From Coemansia sp. RSA 487 (lineage: Eukaryota; Kickxellomycota; Kickxellomycetes; Kickxellales; Kickxellaceae): a stretch of 64,000 nucleotides of DNA. Below, piece after piece: positions 9,651 through 20,500 of this stretch. The translations under genes and the position numbers were made by a program. The DNA lies in the NCBI GenBank assembly GCA_027577595.1, contig JANBRJ010000044.1, positions 62,001 to 126,000 of the forward strand, written 5' to 3'. Each line of letters starts with the position of its first letter. Positions within the stretch are counted from its first letter, which is position 1. Below the pieces are notes generated by a model. That model was not told the DNA's origin and did no database searches. It saw only the letters and a list, made by a program, of their open reading frames with translations.

Positions 9651-10685
9651 TCATGGGAAGTGTGTGTGGGTGTGGGTAGGTTGCCATGTTTGCGGGTGAA
9701 GTGCTGGATTCGGTACTACACGGTGCCGAGTCAGGTTGCCACCAGGATCTCCACCAAGTCGCCTGAGCTCAGCTTCAAGCTCACAGATCCTAGCATACAT
9801 CCAAGCCCTTTCTGCGTCAGCTTCGTTGCTAGTCACATCGTTTACATGCTGCTCTATCGCTTCTCCAGTACAGGACATGGGAGGAAACCCAACAAATATA
9901 TCAAGCGACGATGTGGTGCTGTTGGCACCGGATGTCTCCTCTGCCATGGTTCTATCGGAGCCACCGTTGTCTTCTGTGGCTTCTGCCATTGCCTTTCGAT
10001 CGTGTGCGTTTTGGTATGTGAAGTGAGCGGCGGTGAACCAATAAACCGGGTACACGCGAGCAAGGTTATTAAAGAGAATGCCCAAGACAAGCAGGACAAG
10101 AGTCAGAGAGAGCACCGGAAACAGTGGAAACCACCATCCGACTCTTTTGATGGTATGCGAAGAATAACCAGCCATAAATGCAGTGGCACCAGCCGGAGGA
10201 TGATAGCAATTTGTAAGGCCCATGAGGCCAATCGAGATGCCAACAGCAAGCGCGCAAGGCATCCAGTCAAAGCTTTCGCTCGCATGCTTGAAGAGCTCGC
10301 GCATAAAGGTGCCGATTACAGCTGCAATCATATGGCCAACGATCATATTCCGTGGTTGCCCCAGTGGCGACGATGGCACGCCAAATATGAGAACCGAAGA
10401 TGCTCCAGCTGGCGCTATCGCGAATGGAAGGTGGTGGTTCTTGATCGCTGCCCCGTATTTGTCGATTACACCGACGATCACAATGGCAAGAAACGATGTG
10501 AATCCAGAGTACAGCGCCCATATGAGCGTTGATGGAGGCGGCGACGTTTCATACCTGTAGTGCTGTGCTCCGCGCATCCGTACAAAGTAGTCTTTCACGG
10601 ATGTTGGAAGCCATATGCTGCGCCGCCCTGGCTTTCCTGGCACAGATTTTGTCCACTGACACAGCCGCCGCAGTATAAAATGCAT
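9651..10685 (-). CDS. HPP family integral membrane protein, copy 2
   Basis: 344 residues. The ATG at 10685 is chosen because MHFILRRLCQWTKSVPGKPG aligns directly with the start of copy 1; the open frame continues upstream without an ATG. It keeps the same order as copy 1: a basic N-terminus, four to five membrane segments, the NCYHPPAGATAFMAG signature, VYPVYWFTAAHFTY at the last span, then an acidic linker and a coiled coil. The linker is longer than in copy 1 and differs most there, while the membrane core is well conserved, as expected for a functional duplicate under constraint. The Fanzor relic separates the copies. The transport substrate is unknown. Confidence 0.85.
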   Translation of the reverse strand: MHFILRRLCQWTKSVPGKPGRRSIWLPTSVKDYFVRMRGAQHYRYETSPPPSTLIWALYSGFTSFLAIVIVGVIDKYGAAIKNHHLPFAIAPAGASSVLIFGVPSSPLGQPRNMIVGHMIAAVIGTFMRELFKHASESFDWMPCALAVGISIGLMGLTNCYHPPAGATAFMAGYSSHTIKRVGWWFPLFPVLSLTLVLLVLGILFNNLARVYPVYWFTAAHFTYQNAHDRKAMAEATEDNGGSDRTMAEETSGANSTTSSLDIFVGFPPMSCTGEAIEQHVNDVTSNEADAERAWMYARICELEAELRRLGGDPGGNLTRHRVVPNPALHPQTWQPTHTHTHFP

Positions 10686-11426
10686 ATCCGGTAAATGCTT
10701 GAGAGATACAAAAATGGAAAGGCTGGATATCAAGTGTATAAAGAAAAGTTCTAACAGCAGTTGCTGAAGGAACCAGAAAACACAAATGAAAGCCAAGATG
10801 CCTAACTTAAAAAGGGGAGGCGTGATGATCTGGATCGTTTCTTCTTTTGCTGCATTTCTATTTTATGTTCATGCGAATAAACATTTATAAACATGGCCCT
10901 ATCCCTCAGTCTTCATCTGCCAACTAACCCTTAATGCTTTTGGCATTCACGAGAGGCTTAAGCCTAGTTTTGTTGCAGTTCGATAATAGCAATCCCCAAC
11001 ACAAAACCATTGAACAAAAGCTCGTGCCAAGACTTGCAGTAAATGTTCATGGTCCAAGCAAGGGCAGATAATGACGTAAACCGCGCTATTAGCATATAAA
11101 CAAAGTCTTTTACATTTCGCCGGGTTGGTGCAGCTATTTGGGAGTCTTAATGGCCCCCATTGTCATTAACCGCTATTCCAGCTGCCTATGAACAACGTAA
11201 CCAATATTTGTATTGACTTTGCCAGAGAATTCTTTTACTTTCTGAGGCTATTATTGCCGGACTGTGGAATCCTGTACCTTTCTTCGTTAACAGTCTTGTA
11301 ATGGCTGATGTATTACGAATGGGCGCCGACTTGAGCTCGGAACGCCAGACCATCTCTGCAGGAAGAAATATTAGAAATATTATATAAAATACCCAGTGTT
11401 TTTATTTACAAAGAAATTACACATTT
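10686..11426. other. Intergenic region
   Basis: No supported gene. A TATA-like TATATAAA at 11381-11388 precedes the small candidate gene that follows. Confidence 0.4.
11381..11388 (+). promoter_or_regulatory. TATA-box candidate for the 57-codon gene
   Basis: TATATAAA lies 39-46 bp upstream of the ATG at 11427. Prediction by motif only. Confidence 0.35.
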
Positions 11427-11671
11427 ATGACAAGGAATTCCCTTGGCTTTATAGGCGTTTGCGCTGCTCATTTCCAGGCTGTTGCATACTATTTGGCACT
11501 GACGGAAACAGACCGTTTTAGTGGCGCTGGACTATTGGATCTACATGACAGGTAATGCGCTGTCAGCCGCTCATTGTAACGTCGTCGCTCGTGGGAGTGG
11601 GTGGCATGGGGTCCTCGTCCAGATCTGGCGCTGCAACAAACGTTTGGTTGGCTATAATCCACGGCAAATGA
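11427..11671 (+). CDS. Candidate small two-exon gene, 57 residues, unknown
   Basis: Exon 1 (11427-11551) begins ATG and encodes MTRNSLGFIGVCAAHFQAVA and about 22 more residues; it ends at a phase-2 donor (AG followed by GTAATG). A CAG acceptor at 11622 resumes in phase for 15 residues (SGAATNVWLAIIHGK) to TGA at 11669-11671, giving a 71-nt intron. A TATA box lies just upstream. I recognise no domain. It could be a short membrane-associated protein, a gene fragment or chance; the intron is inferred only from splice sites and frame. Confidence 0.3.
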
Positions 11672-12000
11672 TTAGCTTTTCTCTCACCTACACAATCAGA
11701 GCCCAGTCTTTCAATGGTTCATTATTTACGCTGCTTTAATATGCACAATGTTCTTTCATTCCACAGCTGGCAAATGCCCAAATCGAGCTGTCAAATGGAA
11801 GCCATACATCATTTGCATACATTCGCAACTGGGAGCGGAGATCAGCAAGAAGAATCCTGTTAAAGCTCTTTTTGGCATTCAACTTCCAAAGTTTTTTATT
11901 CCATTATCTCCACTCTTGTTTTCCAAAAGACAATATAGCAGCTATATCTTTTTTTACCTGGCTCGAATATATTAAATTTATTCAAGCATATTAGCAAATA
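11672..12000. other. Intergenic region
   Basis: AT-rich spacer. It holds the promoter of the small secreted protein, with a TATA-like stretch near 11966. Nothing else seen. Confidence 0.4.
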
Positions 12001-12288
12001 ATGCAGACAAGTATCCTTCGTGCAATAGTGATATCATCAATGCTATCCGTTGCCAGTGCAAGCAATGGATGTACTCGCGAACAAGCAATAAAGGCTTTGT
12101 TTGGGACCACCACCACAAGCACATTTTCCGCGCGGCTTTTGAGGGCCCTGCAAAATGTGACTTCCGAATTGCGCAATGACCTGTCTGCAATGGATCCTAA
12201 AACAGTTGCCCACGAAATCATCGACGACATTAGGTTTATAATCGGATTGCTCCCCAGAGATGTCGTTGCTGGTACTGAGCGTATCTAA
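12001..12288 (+). CDS. Small secreted protein, unknown family
   Basis: 95 residues starting MQTSILRAIVISSMLSVASA, a typical cleavable signal peptide with a likely cut after ASA or SNG. The mature part is about 75 residues with a single Cys, a Thr-rich segment (GTTTTSTFSARLL) and then two amphipathic helices. It has no recognisable domain. The ORF is short, but the ATG, signal peptide and upstream AT-rich promoter agree. It converges with the PMT gene, 196 bp away. Confidence 0.55.
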   Translation: MQTSILRAIVISSMLSVASASNGCTREQAIKALFGTTTTSTFSARLLRALQNVTSELRNDLSAMDPKTVAHEIIDDIRFIIGLLPRDVVAGTERI

Positions 12289-12484
12289 CATGCTGACTAA
12301 ATTGATGGCTTTATTTCACAATGGAAATAGACAATCTTAGTACACAATCTATGCACTGTTTGCAAAATAAACGCAAACATACACAGAAACTCTAGTACAC
12401 AGCAAAAATAATCGAAAAGCACTTCTAACCAAACAATAATAAAATAAAACTATACCACAACAACATGTTTCTTTGAAGATAATG

Positions 12485-14911
12485 TCATTCGCGTGGACAT
12501 AATTGACGCCATATGGTGGGGATAAAGCGAAACCTTTTAAATGAGCAAGGATCACTTGTGCCGAACGTTATCGGCGCCAAAAGATAGCTAACTATGGCAA
12601 CAACAAATGCAAATGCAATCATGATATTTCTCGTGCTGCAGGTTCTTCGTCTGTGCATTGAAGAGCCCATTGACGCAAGCACTATATCTCTAATTATGCT
12701 GGATAGCTTTTGTATGTACAGTGCCGTTAAAACAAGTGCAAAATAAAGTGCTGGCAAATAATGGTGCAAGTACGTGGTGCGGGACATGCCAAAAAACACT
12801 AGATAATGAGCCGCCCACAGGCACCAAAGCATGGACTCCTTCCAATAGTCATCTGGAAGAATATGAGAGCATCTTCCTGATCTCTTGCGAATAATACATT
12901 GGAGGCCAACTAGAATCGGATGGACAAAAATACACACGAATGCGGAGATCCGCCAAAGAATAAGGTTTCCAACAAGCATGTATTTGGGCTGTTCGTTGTC
13001 CGACCACTCGACTAAATGCATTGGTCGTTTGAGAAATGGCCATCTGCTTGGCGCACTTTCAACCTGGATATACTGGTCTGGATCGCTCTTCAGCATGCCA
13101 TTAATCTCGTGCATTAGCCGGCTATACGACACAGTGTTTGTTAACAAGCTGGGTTTGGCAACAAAAGGAGATATGTCAATCACTGGCTTGTCATCTATGG
13201 GCAGTTGGTGCTCTATAGTCCATACTGTACCCTGTCCAACGACACATTCCAAAGGATACTCGGCAAGCAACGAGCTGTACGCTGTTGTCATTTGTGGTGC
13301 GTGGCTACGGCTAATGGACAGTTCGCAGTTCTTGTTCTCGGGAGATACTAGCTTAAATTTGGAAGCTATTGGCATAACCCCACGTACAATGGCACTGCCC
13401 GCTACTTGTTTCTGTTTATGGACCGCTTTTATCTTCCACTTTGTTGTCACAGTGGTTGCTACAGCGCCATAGCCAACTGTTTCTGGGTTGGTTGTGTTTT
13501 GCTCAGCAAAGTCCACAAACAAACCCCTACCAGTTGCAAGCCAAGCAAGAGGAAATGCTGAAATACACAGGTTTGTTTTCGGCGCCTGCAGAGACACTAC
13601 GCTGCCATCGGTAATAGTATTGTTGCTTGTTTCGTTGAGGTTGTTGTTAGACAGGTTAACTTGTAAATAATCATCAACTGCAAATTCTCGGGTAGTTGAT
13701 AATCGAACATTTACAGAAAAGTCGTTCGTAGGGTCAACATATTGTTTGGTACGGAGATATTCAAAAGGATACGCGGTAGCTCTTATAGTGACAAACGAAG
13801 AGTTGTATATATGTGCTGGCTGCACCCGTAGAGCCGACCCATTCAAAGAGATGCTATATTCTGATCCCATGCTGTCTGCATGTGGTGTATAGTTCTGGAG
13901 CAGCGAAAAGTGTATCTGAAAGAACGCTAAATGCAATAGAATGGGAAGCACAACAAGTGTTCCAGAGTACACAAGTGCAGCTTCGATAATTTGTGCCTAA
14001 AAGGCTTTGGATCGAATATGTTAGTACAAGAACTGGATCTTTATTAGTTAATATAGCGAGTTTAGCACTGCAGTTACCTTTTTGAGCGGTTTTGTGTCGA
14101 TAAAGGCGCAGGTAATCTGAATCGAAAGATATATGCCAATGACTGATGCTGTCAGCAAGCCAACAAATTTGATGCTATACAAACAACAAGTAAATACGAT
14201 GAAGGGGGTTAGCAAAACCCTAAATGACATTATGTTATTGCATTTATAGCATGCAGATGGTTAGCCAAGCAGTGATTCCTACCTGCAAACAACAGCCAAA
14301 GAGACGCCCAGATATGCAAACTGCGACAGGTTCAAGATAGGGTGGGTGAAATTAGCCGATAGCACGCGAGAAAGAGCAAGGACGGCCAGCGAGTTTGCCA
14401 GAAGCAGCATTGGATCAAGAACGACTATCCTTGAAATACCAATAAACGCATTATCAAAAGCAATAAAAAAGGCTGCCAACCATGCAGCACCTGACGAAAA
14501 TGTGAGAGAACGACATAGATAGAAGGTAGATGGTACTAGAAAACTGCCAACCGCAGCCTGAATATATCGCATTTGCGCAAACGGCACAGTTTCGGGGTAC
14601 GCTTCACCGCTCGCAAAGCCAAATGACCCAGAATAGCCGAGCAGCCAAAACATTAGAGTAACCAAAAGCTTTCCTAGTGGCGGATGTACATCAAGGTAAA
14701 AAGTGTGGGTTAGATAGTTTGAGGCAAACCGACCAAAATGGGTCTCATCCCAGACCACTCTGCTATCATTGCCGATTTTGTAAAGCCGAGCAAGAAATGC
14801 CACAAGGGTCAATAGAGCAAGAGAGAGCCTGTTACAATTGGTGTATTGCGCATTTACAAGCGTTCTACACCGTCTCTTTATTGCCTGTAATAGCGGATGA
14901 AGCGGCAACAT
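12485..14911 (-). CDS. Dolichyl-phosphate-mannose protein O-mannosyltransferase (PMT), three exons
   Basis: The exons are 14283-14911, 14078-14219 and 12485-13996. Introns of 63 nt (GTAGGA...TTTAG, phase 2) and 81 nt (GTAACT...TTTTAG, phase 0) join them in frame to give 760 residues, the usual PMT size. The N-terminal GT39 domain shows the acidic catalytic loop WDETHFGRF, followed by FYLDVHPPLGKLL. SGEAYPETVPFAQMR resembles the PMT2 subfamily. Exon 3 carries the lumenal MIR-like region and the C-terminal multi-span domain with SRTTYLHHYLPALYFAL. The enzyme sits in the ER membrane and moves mannose from Dol-P-Man to Ser/Thr of secretory proteins. The nearby Ser/Thr-rich secreted proteins are likely substrates. 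The subfamily call is less sure than the family. Confidence 0.93.
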
Positions 14912-17560
14912 ATCTTGTGTTTTGGAGAGAACAAGAGAGGAAAGGAATCATAGCGCCGCATTAGCTATGGAAAGACATTTGAAACCTGCGATGGGATTCA
15001 AATACTGCGTATGAAAAGGTAATCATCTTGAAATGCATGGCGTACACTACAATAGATGTGGAAGATATTCTTGCTCTACTACAGTGGTCAAGACATGCTT
15101 TTTCCTATTTAATACGGTGGTAAGCAAATATTTTTCCGCGTATAATACGTGAATCGTGTTTGAACCCGCAACACGATGTCCAAAGCAATCGATTGGCATG
15201 CAAGCGTCGCAAATGTTGCTTTCGGTCGTGGTTCAGCGAGAAGGCAGCAAGTAGCGTGGTTATAAACAATGGGAAACAGTGCAAACGCTATTTCGTAAAG
15301 CCCAAAGCGAAAGATCTGACAATGTCTACACAGGACAACCACACAAACACCAGATCTGTATTTGTTAAAAGGCGCGATAAAGAAAGCAACGTCTGCAGCA
15401 CACAGCTGCTGAGCTGGCATCTGGTGGTGGTGGTATACTGGATAGAAAACTGGTGGGCCTCCATATGAGGGATACAACAGTGGTGAGCCAGTGTTTTTTC
15501 TGCATAACCATTAATTAGTAGTTCTTTATATCTAGTTCCTTTTATTTCATAAAACAGTAAAACACAACAACGCATACTTGCTGTTTCTGCAAAGGTTACA
15601 GGTTTATCATACCTTGGTGTTTTGACACAGGCAAAAGAAACAATGAATATATCAAGTAAAAACATTGGCTCACCATTGTATTAAAAGGGGAAAACATATT
15701 GCTCTACTAATAATCTATGCGGCAGGGAGATCATGCTTACAGAGCTGATGTAAAGCACAAGGTGGTCATGGGTGCAGAAGGGCATTGGGTATATTTGCTC
15801 AGGATTGCCAAAAGCAAACACAAGATACACTGGGAACAACAGTCACAAAATGCACGAAAAGTGCACAAAGTGCCTACTGATCCCCGTAAGCTAAAAAAAG
15901 AACAAGGCAGCTGGACCCAGATCTCAGGGGAAAGGAATCGAATTGCAAAGAGATAGCTGCGCTTGGACCATCTTCTCTACCATGCGGTTTGAGCGAAGAA
16001 TCAAAACTTATATTGGGGGGACTAGACCATATACGTTCGAATGGCGGAATTGCCATCAAAATAAAGCAACTGAACAGAACGATCGAGCAGAGCACACGAA
16101 TTCCGCATTCTTCCGATCAGCAAATTTCATGGTAAATTTTTTCTTCACAAAACCGAAGCAGGCGCAAAAAATACTTTGATATTTGGGGTTCCACCCTTCC
16201 CTTCTCCTCCCCCCGCACGGACTTTGGCCATCGTGTGGCAGAAAAAGCCGTGGCGTTTTTCAGCCAAAAAGACGCTTGGACGGGTTTCAGCCAGTAACAG
16301 CGGAGAACCCAAGCAAGCAGTAGGAGCATAAAAAGATAGGACAACAGCAGTGCTGGTTTGCCGAAATGTCATTGAAACGAGTATTTATCAATATGTTCAG
16401 TAAGCATGCATGAGATAAGATTGTGATGCTAGATCTTATGACCTGGTGGCCGCCAATGCCTGCCAGGACATTGACACAGCAGGCGTTTACCGTCATCACC
16501 GCCGACCAGAGTTTGCTGTTGCAGGATAATGCGAAATGGCATTTGCCTCATATATACAGTCTCTTCGAAACGGCCCCCCGCCGATCATGGAGAAGAGGTG
16601 GCTGAAGACACACAGTTATCCATTCCTTTGTTTTCTTTGAGCTTTTACTCAGCCACTGCGCGCAGCCACCATCGCAAGCAAATCCAAAGGCAAGTTACAA
16701 ACGATCATAAGGAGGAGAGATCCAGCAGATGAAATATACCATACGCCTGGCCAGGTCTTTTATTACCAGCCGTGGCGTGTCCAGAATCGCTGCAGCCAAA
16801 GAGTTGTTTTTTTAGAGGAAGCGTGGAGAAGGAAAGGTGCTCAATACGCGGAGGAAAGTGGTGATTCTGTCTATGGTCAACGCTACTGCTTCTTTTAGAA
16901 CTGGAATATGCCCGGCAGTTCCGCTTCAATTCCATGGCAGGAAGGGCACATTCCTCATTTTCTCTATTTACAACCCGCTTTGCGCACTGAAAAAAATGCA
17001 GGAAAAAAGTCGGACTGGTGGCATCAATGATGAAAGGAGGGGGCAGAGAGGGAAATATTTTGCCTCCCCCCCAAAAAAACTCTTGCCTGACAAAAATCCT
17101 TCCTTTTCACTGATTCTTGTATGCATCTTTCGCTTTCTCTTCTGTATACTTTTTTTTTCTCAAACACCCTTGCGCGGTTTTGTTTATTCGATTTCTGTAC
17201 ACATATCTTTATATCTCGGTTTATCTTTTAGCCACATACGCGCCACGACTCTGAAGGGTTTCTATTCGATTGACGCGCAAAGGCCATTATCGTCGCACGC
17301 GCTTTTTTCCTTGGTGTATTCTACGTCGAGTCACACACAGAGGCACAGCCAGCAGCCGTGGATTCAGAACAGTCTTGGCCACGCATCGCACAATTAGTCT
17401 CAGTACACACTCTACAGAGATAAAGAAAGAAAGAGAGAGAGAGAGATCGTTTGGCTTTAACAAAAAACGGAACCAAAGAACACGCGCCATATTGTGTAAA
17501 GCTGGCGTTTGTCTTTGTTTGCTGCGCAGAACTAGCTCTGCTGAAATAGATCCCCCCCAA
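14912..17560. other. 2.6-kb intergenic region upstream of the Gds1-type gene
   Basis: No gene supported. It is pyrimidine-rich toward the right (17100-17250), then has a GA run (17425-17447) just before the next ATG, as in long fungal promoters and leaders. On the minus strand near 15400-15477 a Tyr/Pro/Gln-rich stretch (YPSYGGPPVFYPVYHHHQMP) resembles the head of small CYSTM-type proteins, but I could not assemble a gene. Confidence 0.4.
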
Positions 17561-20500
17561 ATGATCTCACCATCGGAGCTACAGGGCGTTATCGACGACA
17601 TCAAGCGCGTTGGCAGCGTGGCCAACCTCGATCCGGCCCATTACTCCGAGGATGATGACGATCAGTCGGAAAGCAGCTTTCTGCCCCGTGCTTACGACAT
17701 CGATCGCCTGCACGCTGATGACGCCCGCGACAAAGTCTTTGTGGCCATTCTCAAGGCCCTGGTTGCTCGCTACAACAAGCCCAGCTCCCCCAAGGAGCTG
17801 GCTACCTGCATTATGAGGCACGAGTTTACCATGCTTGGGTAAGTTGTTTTTTTTTTTTTTCGCTGATGAAGATGAGCTTGTTTCCTGCACAAGATCAAGA
17901 TGCTGTGCCTCCCCTCTCCCATTCGCTGTCATGCAAAAAAGAATGGGAAAATAATCCCGCTCTTTTTTTTCCTGCCTGTCTCATGCTGCTTACTCAAATA
18001 ACCTTTTGCCCCATTTGAAACCCACTCGCTCTCCCATTTTTCTACACTTTAAAAACTTGATTCTTGGATCGGCTTTCCTCTTCCCCTCCTCCACCACCAA
18101 TCCAATAATCAATGTTCTATTGTTAACTTCCCCTTCCAACCCAGCGAAAAAACTGCTGGGCTTTTCTGGAATGGGCTTGAAAAAAAGTGTCACAAAACAC
18201 CACCTACCTCCATGCAAAACTTTCGTCACTTTTGGTGTTGTACAACAACGGTAAAAACCTGCTTTTAAAGTAGTAATTAAATGTGGCTATTGCCATTGTG
18301 CGCGGTGCTTGTCCACTTGGCTTCTAGCATGTGCGCCGTAAGAAACAGCGCTGCTTTGCTTGCATCTCCAACCTGCTAAATTGTTTACTTGTCTTTTTTC
18401 CCTTGTTGCTTCAGCCAGCTTTCGGAAAATCAACCCCTTTTCCCTTTTCTTCTTCAAAACCCGGTAAAGTGAAAACATTGATACTTATTTTTTATTGCCT
18501 TTTTTATTTTCCCTTTGGCAAAAACGTGCAAAAAATACCGGAAATAATAGGGGTGCGACACCATACGCTACAGTTTCGTCCCGCATTTCACAACATTTCA
18601 AACGCATTCTCGAACACATTCCCCCGCGCCCGCCTATCCTTGGACGCGTGGCCCACGAAAAGCACACACGGAAATACTTTTACTACGTAGCATCCGCAGC
18701 TGAACAAGAGGACTTTTTACGAAAGGTAAAGGCCGGCATTATCCCTATAAACTCCAATAACGGCACCGCCTCAAACGCCAGCAACAGTGATACTGCTTCG
18801 GGAACAAGGAAACCAAATTCCACCAAAAAGGTCCGTTGTATGGTCCCAGCCGTGGCTGTCGAACCAGACTTACTTCCATCTACTGCAATACGGAGAACAA
18901 GACGCGCTGCCAGCGCCGACACAACAAACACTACTGCCGTTTCGCCAATGTCCTCCTCACGCCAGGATTCCTACGCTACACCAGCCGCATCCGTTTCTGG
19001 TGCTAGTGCACGTCCGCGGAGAACGTCGTATGACTGCGGTAGCCTAGCAAAGGACTCCTCTGCTGACGAGCATGCTGAGACCGATTCTGATACCAACCCG
19101 TATGCACGGAAACGCTATAAATCTGTGCGCTCCATAGTTGCTCAGGCATACCCACGGCGACGGTCACGACGCCAGTCGGGCGCTAGTTCTGCGGTAGACC
19201 CGGTTGCTACGCTTGCACAGCCACGAACGCGGCGCTCGGCAAGCTACAACGATGCGAACGGCGGCGATTCTGCTGCTCGCCGGGTGTCAACTGGCGCGGG
19301 CAAGTGGCGTCCAAATAGCAATTCAGGCGAGGACGAGAACGAAGACGAGCATGGCAAATCGATGGACACAAAGTGCGAGTCTGGTGGCGAGAACGTTGAT
19401 ATGGTGGCTTCTGACGGCGACGAAATTGACCACCATTATGGCCTCAGCGCCACCGAAAGTCAAAGGCTTGTGTCCAAGAAGGATGGGTGCGAGAGATCCC
19501 GCTGGCGGCGCCAGGGTAGCGACTCGGCATCGGCGCTTGGCACTGCAACTGGGCGGCGAAGAACCGGATCATCTGTTGACATAAAGCCGTTCACACCTCC
19601 TCCGCCCAACACGACGCCCAGAGCGTCGGCCTCGCCTGACAGAACACCCTATCCTCCAGCGACATCGCCCTCGTTCCATCACCTGCGTCGTTCCATGGGG
19701 GACAGCGACGCATCTCCTGCGCCAGGCAGTCGGGTTACACGACACAAGAACACTGGCTCTGACGAGCTGCAGATCGCTTCACCCTTGTTGCTGCCACGTG
19801 GAATGGTTTCGCTTCCGCTCGATGGTGGCAGCATATTCGGCACTTCGTCAATCACAGGTAAGAATTGCATTCCCTTTGTAGACTGTATTTGCTGTGCTGT
19901 GTGGATCCAGACAACACTAGGACCCATTCCTGCAAGAGATCGTGTGCGTGGAAGGTGCTGTGCCTGCTTTTGCAGACTTTCTTCCATGCCAAAGCCATTG
20001 TTTATGGATCTGCAGCCTATAGAACAAAAATGCGAGCGAAAGAAAAAAAAGCACATTTCGTATTATCTGTCGTCATTCTGCATGCATGGTCTGAAATTTG
20101 TGCTTATGAAATTGAAGCAAGCGAGCATATACAAGCTTGTATGCGCTGTCGCTTTTTATATCGAGATTGCAAACTCACTGACGATACCTGCTTACTAACA
20201 ACTCACCCCCCTTTTGCATATATCTGCTATGTTCTACGTATGGACGGTGGGTTTATTGATTGCTTGGAGCGAAAGTAGACGCTACGCTGAATGTGGAGCC
20301 GATTGCAGTGAGTAGCAGCAGCATTAGCCCAGCGGCTTCCCTTCGGCATTTCACACCGACGCCGGTGTCAACCTGTACGCTGGAGGGGATGCAGACGGAT
20401 GAGACTCATGTTGACATGAGGGAGGACGATGCTTTGTGTGCTCATGAGTATGGCGATAAAATAGGCCCTTGTGTTGAACGCTGTAAATCTGGAAGCCTTT

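Noticed and set aside
9630-10532. 300-codon plus-strand frame opposite HPP copy 2
   Set aside because: Antisense shadow of a clearly conserved membrane protein gene.
15300-15480. Tyr/Pro/Gln-rich minus-strand stretch resembling a CYSTM protein head
   Set aside because: No ATG in frame, and I could not find splice sites giving a complete Cys-rich tail; noted only as a possible relic.
15717-15956. 79-codon Lys/Gln-rich plus-strand frame with ATG
   Set aside because: No promoter, domain or homologous neighbour; length is within chance for this composition.
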